NCBI GenBank assembly: GCA_050013835.1
Contig: JBEKEM010000007.1
Location: 84,802-148,801 of the forward strand
DNA length: 64,000 bases
Origin: Bog-793 sp050013835
Lineage (GTDB): Bacteria; Actinomycetota; Acidimicrobiia; Acidimicrobiales; Bog-793
Direction of reading: 5' to 3'
Made by a program: the position numbers and the translations under genes. This document shows, one piece after another, positions 9,959 to 18,774 of this stretch. Below the pieces are notes generated by a model. That model did not search any database and was not told the DNA's origin. It saw only the letters and a program-made list of their open reading frames with translations. The stretch's first letter is position 1. The number at the start of each line of letters is the position of its first letter.

Positions 9959-12892
9959 TCATGACGACGCTCCGACCGCCGGCTCCGGCGCGGCCTCGGC
10001 GCCCGCCGCGGCGGCCCGGCGCGCCCGGCGGGCCCGGCGCCGCCGGGTGACGGCGGCGTAGGCGATGGCGAGCCAGGCGGCGAGCGCCACCGCGACGCCG
10101 AGGACGCGCCACGGCGCCGGGGTCCCCCCGCCCGGAACGGCCGGCACCGGCAGTCCTGACCCGTGCCAGGCCGTGTTCCGGAAGAAGTACACCCCTCCCT
10201 CGCTCGGCAGCTCCCGCAGGTCGAGCTGTTTGGACAGGGCGGCGATGAGGTCGGCCGGCGGGGCCGCCTCCGGGGCCTTCTGCACACCGGCGAGCTCCGG
10301 CGCGAACGCCGTCGGGACGACGATCACCCCGACCCCGCTCGGAACGAGCAGCTTGCCGAGCTCGACCGTCCTCCCGAGCTCGGCGTCGCTCACGGCGGCC
10401 GCGACGTTCGCCACCGTGCCGGGGTTGGCGTCCGGCCAGAGCGCGGTGGCGTCCGGCAGGCCGTTCGGCGTGAGGGCCTCGGCGAGTCCGGGACGGATCT
10501 GCCAGCCGGCGGGCGGCAGGGCGAGCGGCGCGCCGAGCCAGAGCTCGCGGCCCGCGGATCCGGCGCCCCTCTGGCCCGCCGTCGCCGAGATGACCGAGTC
10601 GTAGCCGATCTCCGGCAGGTCCCAACGCCCGCCCCAGACGGCGCCGAGCACCGGGAGCAGGCCAGCGAGCGCCACGACGGCGAAGCCGACAGTCGCCGTT
10701 TGCCGCCAGCCGAGTCGTGAGCCCGACACCTCCCGGGCCATCGAGGACACACCCAGACCGACGAGCACGGCGACGCACGACGCCGCCGGGACGATCAGCT
10801 GGCGCGCCGCGCCGCCGCCCTCGCCGAGCCAGCCCTCACCGGCAGCCCAGGTGACCGCGACCGTCGCCAGCAACGCTCCCCAATAGCGCGCGGCCCAGGC
10901 GAACCGCTCAGCCGTGCCAACGACAAGGACGAACAGCGCCGCCGCCACGAAGGCATAGCTGAGCGGGCCGCCACCGATCGGCCCGAGGTCGAAGCGCAGC
11001 AGCGCGGCGAGGTTCGGCACTGCGGCGCCCGTCGTCGTCACACCCACCACGGCGCTGAGGCGCGCCCCCGTCTGGACGAACGTGAGCGACCACGGGAAGC
11101 ACAGCACGAAGGCGACGACGACGGCGCCGCCGGCGACGACGAGCCCCCGCAACGACTGCAGCCCGCGGGCGACCCCTCGGACGAGGAACGTGACGCCGAC
11201 CTGGGCGACCGCCACGACGGCGAGGTCGATGACCGCCGCCGGCGCGAACGAGGCCACGATCGCGACCACCACGCCGAGGCTGAGACACTCCTCGGCGGTC
11301 ACCCACGAGAGAATCGCCGCCGGCGACTCGGCGTACGGCGGGAGCCGGGTCGCCCGGGCGACCCGGCCGAGCATCCAGGGCATGCCGCCGTAGAGGACGA
11401 GGGCCGGCAGATCCCCCCGGGCGAGGTCGTCCCAGACGAGCGGCAGGAAGAGGTAGGTGATCCCGGCGGCGAATGACGCCGGGCCGGGGCCGAGCGGCCG
11501 GACGAGCCGCACGACGCCCCACACGCCGGCCACGACAGCCAGCACCAGGCCGACCTTCAGGACGACCCCCATCGAGCCGGCCGCCACGACGCCGGCGAGG
11601 CCGAGGATGGCGAAGGCCGGCGAGGCCGGACCCGTCGGCTGGGTCCCGCTCGACGTCGTCCCGCCGAGGTAGGTCGCGATGAGGTGGAACGGCTCCGGGA
11701 TCGGCAGGTAGCCGCCGACGAGCGGCACGTGCCCGACGAGCAGAAGGCGCGAGCCGACAAGGACGACCAGGCCGGCGAGCAGGCCGCAGACGGTCATCCA
11801 CCTCGGGCGGCGCCCGGTTTGGGACGGGTCCGCGGCGAGGACCCCCTCGGTGTCGTGCCGACGCGTCCAGCGCAGGACCGCGGACTCGAGACGCGAGCGC
11901 ACCGCCCGCACGAGGCGCGACGAACGACGCGCCGCGAGGCGCAGCACCACCCGGTCGGGCACCCGCCGGGTCGCGCCCACGGCGGCCCGCGCCCCGTCGA
12001 GGTCGCGGGCCGGGGCGAGGTTCCAGCGCCAGGCGTCGATCACCTCACGGGCCCGCCGTCGCCGGCCGATGACGGCGAAGTAGACGATCTCGAGGGCGCT
12101 CAGGCCCGCGAGCTGGACCACGATGCGGGTCCGGCGGGATGGCCCGTAGTTCTTCAGCGTGGCGCGCAGCATGTGCCGCCACTGCAGGGCTCGGGCCTCC
12201 GGCAGCGGCCGGCGCCGCGCGGCCGTGGCCTCGAGGTGGCGGACGGTCGCGAGCGGCGTCACGAAGACCCGGGCACCGGCGATGCGGGCCCGCCAGGACA
12301 GGTCGATGTCCTCGCCGAACATCGAGATCTCCGGGTCGAACCCGCCGACCGCGGCAAACAGGTCGGCCCGCACGAGCATGCAGCCACCCGGCACGGCGAA
12401 GACCTCGCGCGGCTCGTCGTGCTGGGCCTGGTCTAACTCCCGACGCTTGACGCGGCGCACCGGCGCCCCGAAGCGGTCCATGCTGAGACCGAACTGCAGG
12501 ATGCGGTCCGGTTCGTCGGCGTCGACGAGCTTCGGCCCGACGATGCCGGCGTTCGAGCGGAGCGCCTCGTCGACCATCGCCCGGAGGGCGTCGGGATCGA
12601 GGACGACGTCGTCGTGGCAGAAGAGGTAGTAGGTCGCGCCGAGCACGACGTCGCGCGTCGCGTTGGCGCTTGGTCCGAAACCGTCGTTGTGCTCGAGCCG
12701 GGAGACGTAGAACCCGGGCGTGACCGCCGCGACCCGGCTCGCGAGCGGCTCGCTGCTGGCGGCGTCGACCACCAGCGTCGTCAGGTTCGGGTAGTCCTGC
12801 GCCGCGAGCGCGGCGAGGCTCCTCTCGAACCACGGTCCAGAGTCAGAGGCGACGACGACGGCGACGACCGGTGGCGCGTGATCCTCCGGCAT
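9959..12892 (-). CDS. GT2 glycosyltransferase fused to a polytopic membrane region
   Basis: This protein of about 977 residues begins with a family-2 glycosyltransferase domain (about 1-260). Seen there are VVVASDSGPWFERSL, LVVDAASSEP, NDGFGPSANATRD, the DxD-like CHDDVVLD, and MFGEDIDLSWRARIAG with its ED catalytic pair. The remainder (about 390-950) holds roughly ten or more hydrophobic segments with extracytoplasmic loops, ending in a basic Arg/Ala tail. It probably makes or exports an envelope polysaccharide. A TAGCCT -10 at 12903-12908 supports ATG 12892 over ATG 12901. It is coupled to the DUF5719 gene by ATGA overlap. The sugar donor and acceptor are unknown. Confidence 0.85.
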   Translation of the reverse strand: MPEDHAPPVVAVVVASDSGPWFERSLAALAAQDYPNLTTLVVDAASSEPLASRVAAVTPGFYVSRLEHNDGFGPSANATRDVVLGATYYLFCHDDVVLDPDALRAMVDEALRSNAGIVGPKLVDADEPDRILQFGLSMDRFGAPVRRVKRRELDQAQHDEPREVFAVPGGCMLVRADLFAAVGGFDPEISMFGEDIDLSWRARIAGARVFVTPLATVRHLEATAARRRPLPEARALQWRHMLRATLKNYGPSRRTRIVVQLAGLSALEIVYFAVIGRRRRAREVIDAWRWNLAPARDLDGARAAVGATRRVPDRVVLRLAARRSSRLVRAVRSRLESAVLRWTRRHDTEGVLAADPSQTGRRPRWMTVCGLLAGLVVLVGSRLLLVGHVPLVGGYLPIPEPFHLIATYLGGTTSSGTQPTGPASPAFAILGLAGVVAAGSMGVVLKVGLVLAVVAGVWGVVRLVRPLGPGPASFAAGITYLFLPLVWDDLARGDLPALVLYGGMPWMLGRVARATRLPPYAESPAAILSWVTAEECLSLGVVVAIVASFAPAAVIDLAVVAVAQVGVTFLVRGVARGLQSLRGLVVAGGAVVVAFVLCFPWSLTFVQTGARLSAVVGVTTTGAAVPNLAALLRFDLGPIGGGPLSYAFVAAALFVLVVGTAERFAWAARYWGALLATVAVTWAAGEGWLGEGGGAARQLIVPAASCVAVLVGLGVSSMAREVSGSRLGWRQTATVGFAVVALAGLLPVLGAVWGGRWDLPEIGYDSVISATAGQRGAGSAGRELWLGAPLALPPAGWQIRPGLAEALTPNGLPDATALWPDANPGTVANVAAAVSDAELGRTVELGKLLVPSGVGVIVVPTAFAPELAGVQKAPEAAPPADLIAALSKQLDLRELPSEGGVYFFRNTAWHGSGLPVPAVPGGGTPAPWRVLGVAVALAAWLAIAYAAVTRRRRARRARRAAAAGAEAAPEPAVGASS

Positions 12893-12902
12893 CGGAAGCA
12901 TC

Positions 12903-12908
12903 AGGCTA
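12903..12908 (-). promoter_or_regulatory. -10 element of the GT2-membrane fusion gene
   Basis: TAGCCT on the minus strand lies 10 nt before ATG 12892 and only 1 nt before ATG 12901. It therefore favours the downstream start with a near-leaderless mRNA. Confidence 0.4.
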
Positions 12909-12950
12909 GCCGGGCCGGCACCCCGCCGCTCGGGAGGGGGATGGCCCCCG

Positions 12951-13838
12951 CTACGCGCGCTCGCGGGCCGCCGCGAGCACGTCGACGAGCGTGTCGTGCA
13001 GGGGGATCTCCGGCCTCCAGCCGGTGAGAGCAGCCAGGCGGCCGGCGTCGCCGACGAGGACCGGCAGGTCGACCGGCCGCAAGAGCGCCGCGTCCGCGGC
13101 CGGGGTGACCGGCCGGCGGGCGAGGGCGACAATCTCGGCGAGCACCGTGGCGATCGGGACCGCCACCCCCGAGCAGACGTTGTAGACGTCGCCGGGGACG
13201 CCCGCCTCGGCGAGCAGCCGGTAGGCGCGCACGACGTCGCGCACGTCGGTGAAGTCCCGCGCCGGGGTGAGGTCGCCGACCCGGATCTCGTCGGCGCCGG
13301 CGCGTTCGGCCTCGACGACCCGGGCGGCCAGCGCCGCCACGACGAAGGAACCGGCCTGGCCCGGCCCGACGTGGTTGAAGGGCCGGACCCGGACGACTTC
13401 GAGCCCGTGGCCGAGGAACGCCTGGAGCCCGGCGTACTCCGCCGCGACCTTGCTCGCCGCGTACGGCGTCACGGGCCGCAGCGGCGCCGTCTCCGTGACC
13501 GGCGCAGAGTCGGCGATCCCGTAGACCTCGGCCGAGCTCACGAGGATGACCCGGGGGGCCGGCACGAGTTTGCGGGCGACCTCGAGGAGGACGACGGTGC
13601 CGAGGGCGTTCACCCGGAAGGTCTCCGCCGGAATCTCCCAGGACCTCGACACGTCCGCCAGGCCGGCGAGATGGTAGATGACCTGCGGAGCGGCTATGGC
13701 CGCCTCGCGGGCGACGGCCGCCTCGTCGGCGATGTCGAACTCGTCGCGCAGTGGGTAGACCGTGTCGCCGCAGGCCTCGAGGTGGCGGGTGAGCCACGTC
13801 CCGACGAAGCCGGATGCACCGGTGACGAACGTGCGCAC
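12951..13838 (-). CDS. NAD(P)-dependent epimerase/dehydratase, GDP-6-deoxy-mannose reductase-like
   Basis: This 295-residue extended SDR enzyme acts on a nucleotide sugar. It has the Rossmann motif TGASGFVGTWL, the VSSAEVYG catalytic serine region, and YAASK (Tyr and Lys of the active site). RPFNHVGPGQAGSFVV closely resembles GDP-4-keto-6-deoxy-D-mannose reductases (Rmd). It could make GDP-rhamnose or another 6-deoxyhexose for the neighbouring glycosyltransferases; the substrate is inferred. The GTG at 13838 has AAGGAGG upstream, and a TAGCGT -10 at 13859-13864 leaves a short leader, unlike the leaderless genes nearby. Confidence 0.8.
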   Translation of the reverse strand: MRTFVTGASGFVGTWLTRHLEACGDTVYPLRDEFDIADEAAVAREAAIAAPQVIYHLAGLADVSRSWEIPAETFRVNALGTVVLLEVARKLVPAPRVILVSSAEVYGIADSAPVTETAPLRPVTPYAASKVAAEYAGLQAFLGHGLEVVRVRPFNHVGPGQAGSFVVAALAARVVEAERAGADEIRVGDLTPARDFTDVRDVVRAYRLLAEAGVPGDVYNVCSGVAVPIATVLAEIVALARRPVTPAADAALLRPVDLPVLVGDAGRLAALTGWRPEIPLHDTLVDVLAAARERA

Positions 13839-13858
13839 GCCGCCTCCTTCCCCGGGTC

Positions 13859-13864
13859 ACGCTA
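13859..13864 (-). promoter_or_regulatory. -10 element of the epimerase gene
   Basis: TAGCGT on the minus strand lies 20 nt before GTG 13838. The short leader contains AAGGAGG, so this start is conventional rather than leaderless. Confidence 0.4.
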
Positions 13865-13880
13865 CCTGTCGGGGCCGGCC

Positions 13881-15041
13881 TCAGTCCCGCCCGAGCGCCG
13901 CCCGGAACGCCGCCGCGTGCCCGGCCGCCGAGAGTTCCCAGCTGTATCGCCGCGCCCGGTCGATCCCCGCGGCGCGGCGCGCGGCTGTCCCCGGGCCCCC
14001 GGAGAGCGCCTCAGAGAGGGCGGCAACGAGCTCGCCCGGATCCTCCGGGTCGACAGTGCGCGCGGCGGGTCCGGCGAGCTCGGCCATCACCGTGCCCCGC
14101 GAGGTGACGAGCGGCGCGCCGCAGGCGAGCGCCTCCAGTGCGGGCAGGCCGAACCCCTCGTAGAACGACGGGTACGCCACGGCGGCCGCCCGGCGCAGGA
14201 GCGCCGGGACCAGGGTCGCGTCGACGTAGCCGAGACGCACGACCCGGTCCCGGTGCCGGGCCGCGCCGATGGCGTCCTCCAGCTCCCGCGTCCCCCAACC
14301 CGGTGGCCCGGCGAGCACGAGCCGGAGCCCGGGGTCGTCGCCCGCCAGGGAGTCGAAGGCGGCGACGAGGGCCGGCACGTTCTTGCGGGGCTCGATCGTC
14401 CCGAGGTGCAGCAGGTAGCTGCCCCCGACGCCGAGCCGCGCAAGCACGGCCGCATCGGCGCCCGGTGCCGGCTCGGCGGGGGTGAAGACGTCGTGATCGA
14501 TGCCGTGCGGCACGACGTGGACGGCGCCCCGGGGTTCGTAGAGAGCCCGCAGGCGCCGCGCGGTAATCTCGCTAACGCAGACGATCCCAGCGGCCGACCG
14601 GGCGGCGCGGCGCAGCGCCCGGCGGAAAAAGACCACCTTCGTCCGCTCGTGCCACTCTGGGTGGTCGATCATCGAAAGGTCGTGGACCGTCACCACGGCG
14701 GGCAGGGCGAGCCCGGCCGGCATCGAGTAGTGCGGCCCGAAGAAGACCTCGGCCCCCGGGCACCGCCGGCGCAGCGCCGCCCGCAGGGCGAGCTCGCCGT
14801 AGACGACGCGCCACAGGCGCGCATCCGGCGCCGTGTCGACGACGGCGCATCCCGGGGCGAGGGCGCGCCAGCGGTCACTGTCGCCGCGCCGGGTGACGAT
14901 GTCGAGGGTGACCTCGTCCCCCCGCGCCAGCGCCGCCACGACTGCGACGGTGTACCGGCCGGCACCGACGGGGGCGACCGGCACCGCCGTTGCGTCGACG
15001 GCGACGCCGATCCGTCCGCGTGCCGCGCCCGGCCCGTTCAC
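13881..15041 (-). CDS. GT4-family glycosyltransferase
   Basis: This 386-residue cytosolic GT-B enzyme belongs to glycosyltransferase family 4. Seen are an N-terminal GAGRYTVAVVAAL loop, VVTVHDLSMIDHPEWH, VPHGIDHDVF, the LLHLGTIEPRKN hinge segment and the C-terminal FYEGFGLPALEALACG motif with the donor-binding E-x7-E pair. Similar pairs of GT4 enzymes in actinobacteria are mannosyltransferases. The GTG at 15041 overlaps the stop of the preceding GT4 gene (GTGA). It is the last gene of the run rmlA/manC-like - epimerase - cofD - cofE - GT4 - GT4. Donor and acceptor are not determined by the sequence. Confidence 0.85.
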   Translation of the reverse strand: MNGPGAARGRIGVAVDATAVPVAPVGAGRYTVAVVAALARGDEVTLDIVTRRGDSDRWRALAPGCAVVDTAPDARLWRVVYGELALRAALRRRCPGAEVFFGPHYSMPAGLALPAVVTVHDLSMIDHPEWHERTKVVFFRRALRRAARSAAGIVCVSEITARRLRALYEPRGAVHVVPHGIDHDVFTPAEPAPGADAAVLARLGVGGSYLLHLGTIEPRKNVPALVAAFDSLAGDDPGLRLVLAGPPGWGTRELEDAIGAARHRDRVVRLGYVDATLVPALLRRAAAVAYPSFYEGFGLPALEALACGAPLVTSRGTVMAELAGPAARTVDPEDPGELVAALSEALSGGPGTAARRAAGIDRARRYSWELSAAGHAAAFRAALGRD

Positions 15042-16171
15042 GGGCCCGCCCCGGTGAGCCGGCGCCACACCGCGACGTGGGCCGCGGCGGTCGCCCGCCA
15101 GGTGAGCCGCTCGACGCGGGCGCGGCCTTGCGCCACGAGCTGCGCCCGCAGGGCCTCGTCGGCTGCGACCCGGGCCAGCCCCGCGGCGATCGCCTCGACG
15201 TCGAGGGCGTCGACCTCGTAGGCGGCTCCTCCCGCGGCCGGCACGGCCGCCGCCACCACCGGGGCGCCGGCCCGCATCGCCTCGACGACGGGGAGTCCGA
15301 ACCCCTCGACGAGCGGCACGTAGGCGACGAGACGCGCACGCGCGTACAGGCCGGCGAGCGCCGGGGGGGCGACCCTCCCGGCGAAGACGACCCCCTCCGG
15401 CGGCGCCGAGGCCGCCTCCCCCCACCCCGCCGGTCCGACGACGACGAGCGCGAGCGGCTCGGCGCCCCGCCGTCGGGCGAGGTCGTAGGCCGCGAACAGG
15501 CGGGCGAGGTTCTTGCGCGGCTCGCGCGTCCCCACCGCGAGCAGGTACCCGCCGGTCACTCCGAGGCCCGCGAGCACCGCCTCCGCCGCGGCGGGATCGG
15601 CCGGCGGGAGGTGGTCCGAGCCCTCCTCCACCACGACGATGCGGTCGTCTCCGACGCCGACGTCCGCTTCCCGCAGCGCCCGGGCGGTCGCCTCCGACGG
15701 GACGATCGCGCACGCCGTCTCGCGCGCGACGCGCGCCAACGCCCGCTCGTGCCAGCGCCGGCCCCGCGCCGGGAAGGTCCCGGGCACGGTCCGCCAGGCG
15801 AGGTCGTGGATCGTGACGACGAGCGGGACCGCGCTCGGCGGGGCCGCCAGGGAGACGGCGTGGACAAGCGAGGCGTCCCGTCCGATCCGCCCGAACCCGG
15901 CGGCCCAGGCGCGCACGAGCGCCCCCGCCGGCAGGGCCGAATTCTCGAGGGGGAACCCGAGCGAGCCGAGCGGGTCCTGGCCGGCGGGCGGACGGGAAGC
16001 GTAGAGGCGACACGGCGGCCGCTCCGAGTCGGCGAGCGCCGCCAGACCGCCCAGCAGACCGCGCGCGTAGGTGCCGATGCCGCCGGGTACCGTCCGCCGG
16101 AGCTGCTCGACGACGAGGATGACCCCCCGGTCGAGCCGGGCCCCCGCGCCCCGGTCGGCGTGCCCACTCAC
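15038..16171 (-). CDS. GT4-family glycosyltransferase
   Basis: This second GT4 enzyme (377 residues) looks paralogous to its downstream neighbour. It has PGGIGTYARGLL for acceptor-side binding, VVTIHDLAWRTVPGTFP, VVEEGSDHLPPADP, LLAVGTREPRKNLARL, and VEGFGLPVVEAMRAG with the donor-site glutamates. Both ends overlap neighbours by GTGA: the start with cofE's stop, the end with the next GT4 start. Its place between F420 genes and glycosyltransferases is probably operon economy rather than a shared pathway. It probably transfers a hexose, perhaps mannose, onto a lipid or glycan acceptor. Confidence 0.84.
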   Translation of the reverse strand: MSGHADRGAGARLDRGVILVVEQLRRTVPGGIGTYARGLLGGLAALADSERPPCRLYASRPPAGQDPLGSLGFPLENSALPAGALVRAWAAGFGRIGRDASLVHAVSLAAPPSAVPLVVTIHDLAWRTVPGTFPARGRRWHERALARVARETACAIVPSEATARALREADVGVGDDRIVVVEEGSDHLPPADPAAAEAVLAGLGVTGGYLLAVGTREPRKNLARLFAAYDLARRRGAEPLALVVVGPAGWGEAASAPPEGVVFAGRVAPPALAGLYARARLVAYVPLVEGFGLPVVEAMRAGAPVVAAAVPAAGGAAYEVDALDVEAIAAGLARVAADEALRAQLVAQGRARVERLTWRATAAAHVAVWRRLTGAGP

Positions 16172-16872
16172 CGGAAGAGGTCCTCGCCGTACGGGCGGAC
16201 GATCTCCGCGGCGACCGACGATTCCCGCAGCCAGGACCGGTCGACGCCGCGCACGATCGCCACCGGAACGTGGGCCGCCTTGCCCATCACCAGCTCGGCC
16301 GCGGCGGCGATCTCGTCGGCGACGCACATCTCGGTCGCGGCGAGCATCCGCCCCGAGCCGTCGAGCGTGCCGCGCAGGTCGACGACGGCGGCGATGCCGG
16401 CGCAGCCGATCGCGACATCGACGAGGCCCCGCCGCCAGGCCCGTCCGAACGTGTCCGAGATGACGACGCCGATCTCGAGGCCCCGGATCGCCCGCACTGC
16501 GTCGCGGATGCCCCGCGCCGAGCGGTCGGGGTCGACCGGCAGGAGCACGGCGGAACCCTCGGCGACGTTCGAAAGGTCGACTCCAGAGTTGGCGCAGACG
16601 AAGCCGTGGCGTGTCTCGGTGATGACGAGCTCGCCCCGGCGCCGCAGGACCCGGACGGCCTCAGACTCGGCGAGCCGCCGCTTGGCATCGGGATCGGCTG
16701 GGTCGACGGTCACGACACGGCCCTCGGCCTTGGAGACGATCTTCTGGGTGACGACGACGACGTCGCTCTGTTCGACGGGTGCCCGGTCGGCGAGGAGGGC
16801 GCCGAGGCTTGAGCCCGGGACGATCTCGGGGAGCCCCTCCACGCCGAGCACGGTGAGCGACGCCGGTGCCAT
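16168..16872 (-). CDS. cofE: coenzyme F420:L-glutamate ligase CofE (single domain)
   Basis: CofE adds L-glutamates to F420-0 using GTP. The 234-residue protein has VVVVTQKIVSKAEGR, the metal site region RHGFVCANSGVDLSN, DPDRSARGIRDAVR, and SDTFGRAWRRGLVDVAIGCAG. It matches only the N-terminal half of mycobacterial FbiB. The C-terminal FMN-dependent nitroreductase domain, which reduces the dehydro-F420-0 intermediate, is absent. The start ATG overlaps the cofD stop by one base (TGATG), indicating coupling. Its product depends on the adjacent CofD. Confidence 0.93.
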   Translation of the reverse strand: MAPASLTVLGVEGLPEIVPGSSLGALLADRAPVEQSDVVVVTQKIVSKAEGRVVTVDPADPDAKRRLAESEAVRVLRRRGELVITETRHGFVCANSGVDLSNVAEGSAVLLPVDPDRSARGIRDAVRAIRGLEIGVVISDTFGRAWRRGLVDVAIGCAGIAAVVDLRGTLDGSGRMLAATEMCVADEIAAAAELVMGKAAHVPVAIVRGVDRSWLRESSVAAEIVRPYGEDLFR

Positions 16873-17807
16873 CACCGCGCCTTGCCAACGGCGGCGAGGG
16901 TCACCCGGGCGAGCTCCGCCGCGACGCCGGGGGTGCGCATCACCGTGTCGGTGACGATGGGGCGCACGCCGAGGGCTGAGACCGCGCCCGCGAGACCGGC
17001 GTCTGCCGTGTCGAGCACGAGCACGCTCGCGTAGGGGCCCAAAAGCCGCGCCACGCCGGCAGCCGACGACTCGTGGCCGAGCTCGACGAGAAGTTGGTCG
17101 GCGGGGCCCTTCAGCGCCCGGCCGGCGACGATCGGCGAGATGGCGACGACCCGGTCCCGCCGGCGCGCCACGGCTTCGCCGATCCCCGGGACGGCGAGGA
17201 TGGGAGCGATCGAGAGCAGCGGGTTCGAGGGTGCGAGCACGATCAGCTCGGCTGAGGCGAGGGCCGCCTCGACCCCCGGCGCCGGCCGCGCCGACCCGGC
17301 GCGGGCGTAGTCGATCGACTCGACGGCGACACCGTGGCGGAGGTGGACGAAGTACTCCTGGAAGTCGACCTCCCGGCCGTCGGCGAGCCGGAGGCGGGTC
17401 CGCACGTCGTCGTCGGTCATCGGCAGGAGCGCGATCTTCAGCCCCCATGCCGCGACGATCTCGGCGGTCACCTCCGACAGGGTCGCGCCGGCCCCGAGCC
17501 GCTGGGTCCGGTAGAGGTGCGTCGCCAGGTCACGGTCGCCCAGCCGGAACCAGGTTGCGACGCCGAATCGGTCGAGGGCGTCCATCGCGCCAAACGAGTC
17601 CCCGGCCAGGCCCCAGCCCGTCTCGGGGTTCACCGCCCCGGCGAGCGTGTAAGTCACGGTGTCGAGGTCCGGGCAGACGTGCAGCCCGTGCAACACGGCG
17701 TCGTCGCCGGTGTTGCCGATCACGGTGACCTCCGACCCGGCGACCACGCCGACGAGCCCGGAAAGGAAGCGCGCCGCGCCGACCCCGCCGGCGAGGACGG
17801 CGATCAC
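16872..17807 (-). CDS. cofD: 2-phospho-L-lactate (or phosphoenolpyruvate) transferase CofD/FbiA
   Basis: CofD joins Fo with the phosphorylated three-carbon moiety of LPPG or EPPG to give F420-0 or dehydro-F420-0. The 311-residue product has the nucleotide-binding start VLAGGVGAARFLSGL, VIGNTGDDAVLHGLHVCPDLDT, GWGLAGDSF, LGDRDLATHLYRT and LAPSNPLLSIAPIL, all diagnostic of the family. The GTG at 17807 overlaps the previous epimerase stop (GTGA). The cofG/cofH genes for the Fo chromophore are not in this window, so the pathway is completed elsewhere. Confidence 0.94.
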   Translation of the reverse strand: MIAVLAGGVGAARFLSGLVGVVAGSEVTVIGNTGDDAVLHGLHVCPDLDTVTYTLAGAVNPETGWGLAGDSFGAMDALDRFGVATWFRLGDRDLATHLYRTQRLGAGATLSEVTAEIVAAWGLKIALLPMTDDDVRTRLRLADGREVDFQEYFVHLRHGVAVESIDYARAGSARPAPGVEAALASAELIVLAPSNPLLSIAPILAVPGIGEAVARRRDRVVAISPIVAGRALKGPADQLLVELGHESSAAGVARLLGPYASVLVLDTADAGLAGAVSALGVRPIVTDTVMRTPGVAAELARVTLAAVGKAR

Positions 17808-18766
17808 TGGCGTGCCCCGCGGTGGGCGCGGCCGGCGGCGAAGGCGAGGGTGGCCGCGACGCCGTCCTCCAGCGGGGTCCACGGCGCCCAGCCGAGGTGG
17901 AGCCTGGCCCGCGAGGTGTCGAGCGCGTTCGCCCGCACGTCGCCGGGACGGACCGGACCGTACTGCGGAGCGAGCAGCGATCCCGCCTGCGACGCCATCG
18001 TCGCGTAGAGCCGCGCCACCGACGTCTGCACCCCCGTGCCGACGTTGATGAGGAGACCGCCGCCGCGCTCGACGGCACGGGTGAAGGCGTCGACCGCGTC
18101 GTCGACGAACAGGAAGTCCCGGGTCTGCAGACCGTCGCCGTCGAGCGTCGAGGCCCGGCCGGCGACAAGGTCGGCCGCGAAGCGGGCGACGACCCCGGCC
18201 TCTCCAGTCGAGTCCTGGCGCGGCCCGTAGACGTTGGCGAGCGCGAGGGCCGTGTACTCCAGCCCGTACAGGTCACGGAAGGCCCGGAGGTAGTCGAGCG
18301 CGAGCTTCTTCGAGATCCCGTAGGGCGAGGACGGCCGGAACGGGTGCGTCTCGTCGACCGGGAGCTCGCGAGCCTCGAGAGCGCCGTACAGGGTGCCCCC
18401 GCTGGCGGCGAAGACGACCTTGCGCACGCCGGCACGGCGGGCGCCGTCGAGGACGCGGGCCGTCCCGCCGACGTTCACGGCCGCGTCGAAGCCCGGGTCC
18501 CGCTCGGAGGCGGCGACGCTCGGCTGCCCGGCGAGGTGGAAGACGATCTCCGGCCGGCGCCGTTCGAGCAGCGCCACGACACCCGCATCGGTCACGTCGA
18601 TCTGGTGGAAGCGGAACTCCCCACCGCGGACCCTCGCCTCGGCGAGGTTGGCGAGCGACCCGGTCGACAGGTCATCGGCGACGTCGACCGCGTGCCCCTC
18701 GGCAAGCAGTCGGTCGACGAGGTTCGATCCGATGAACCCCGCCCCACCGGTGACCAAGGCGCGCAT
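17804..18766 (-). CDS. UDP-glucose 4-epimerase-like NAD-dependent SDR
   Basis: This 320-residue extended SDR carries TGGAGFIGSNLVDRLL, HLAGQPSVAASERDP, ASGGTLYG and the YGISK catalytic pair, followed by LANVYGPRQDSTGEAGVVARF. The overall pattern matches GalE-like UDP-glucose 4-epimerases. It may supply UDP-galactose for envelope glycans, though UDP-glucuronate or GlcNAc epimerisation cannot be excluded. ATG 18766 lies 8 bases after the pyrophosphorylase stop, and its own stop overlaps cofD (GTGA), so it sits mid-operon. Confidence 0.84.
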   Translation of the reverse strand: MRALVTGGAGFIGSNLVDRLLAEGHAVDVADDLSTGSLANLAEARVRGGEFRFHQIDVTDAGVVALLERRRPEIVFHLAGQPSVAASERDPGFDAAVNVGGTARVLDGARRAGVRKVVFAASGGTLYGALEARELPVDETHPFRPSSPYGISKKLALDYLRAFRDLYGLEYTALALANVYGPRQDSTGEAGVVARFAADLVAGRASTLDGDGLQTRDFLFVDDAVDAFTRAVERGGGLLINVGTGVQTSVARLYATMASQAGSLLAPQYGPVRPGDVRANALDTSRARLHLGWAPWTPLEDGVAATLAFAAGRAHRGARQ

Positions 18767-18774
18767 GGGAGGCG

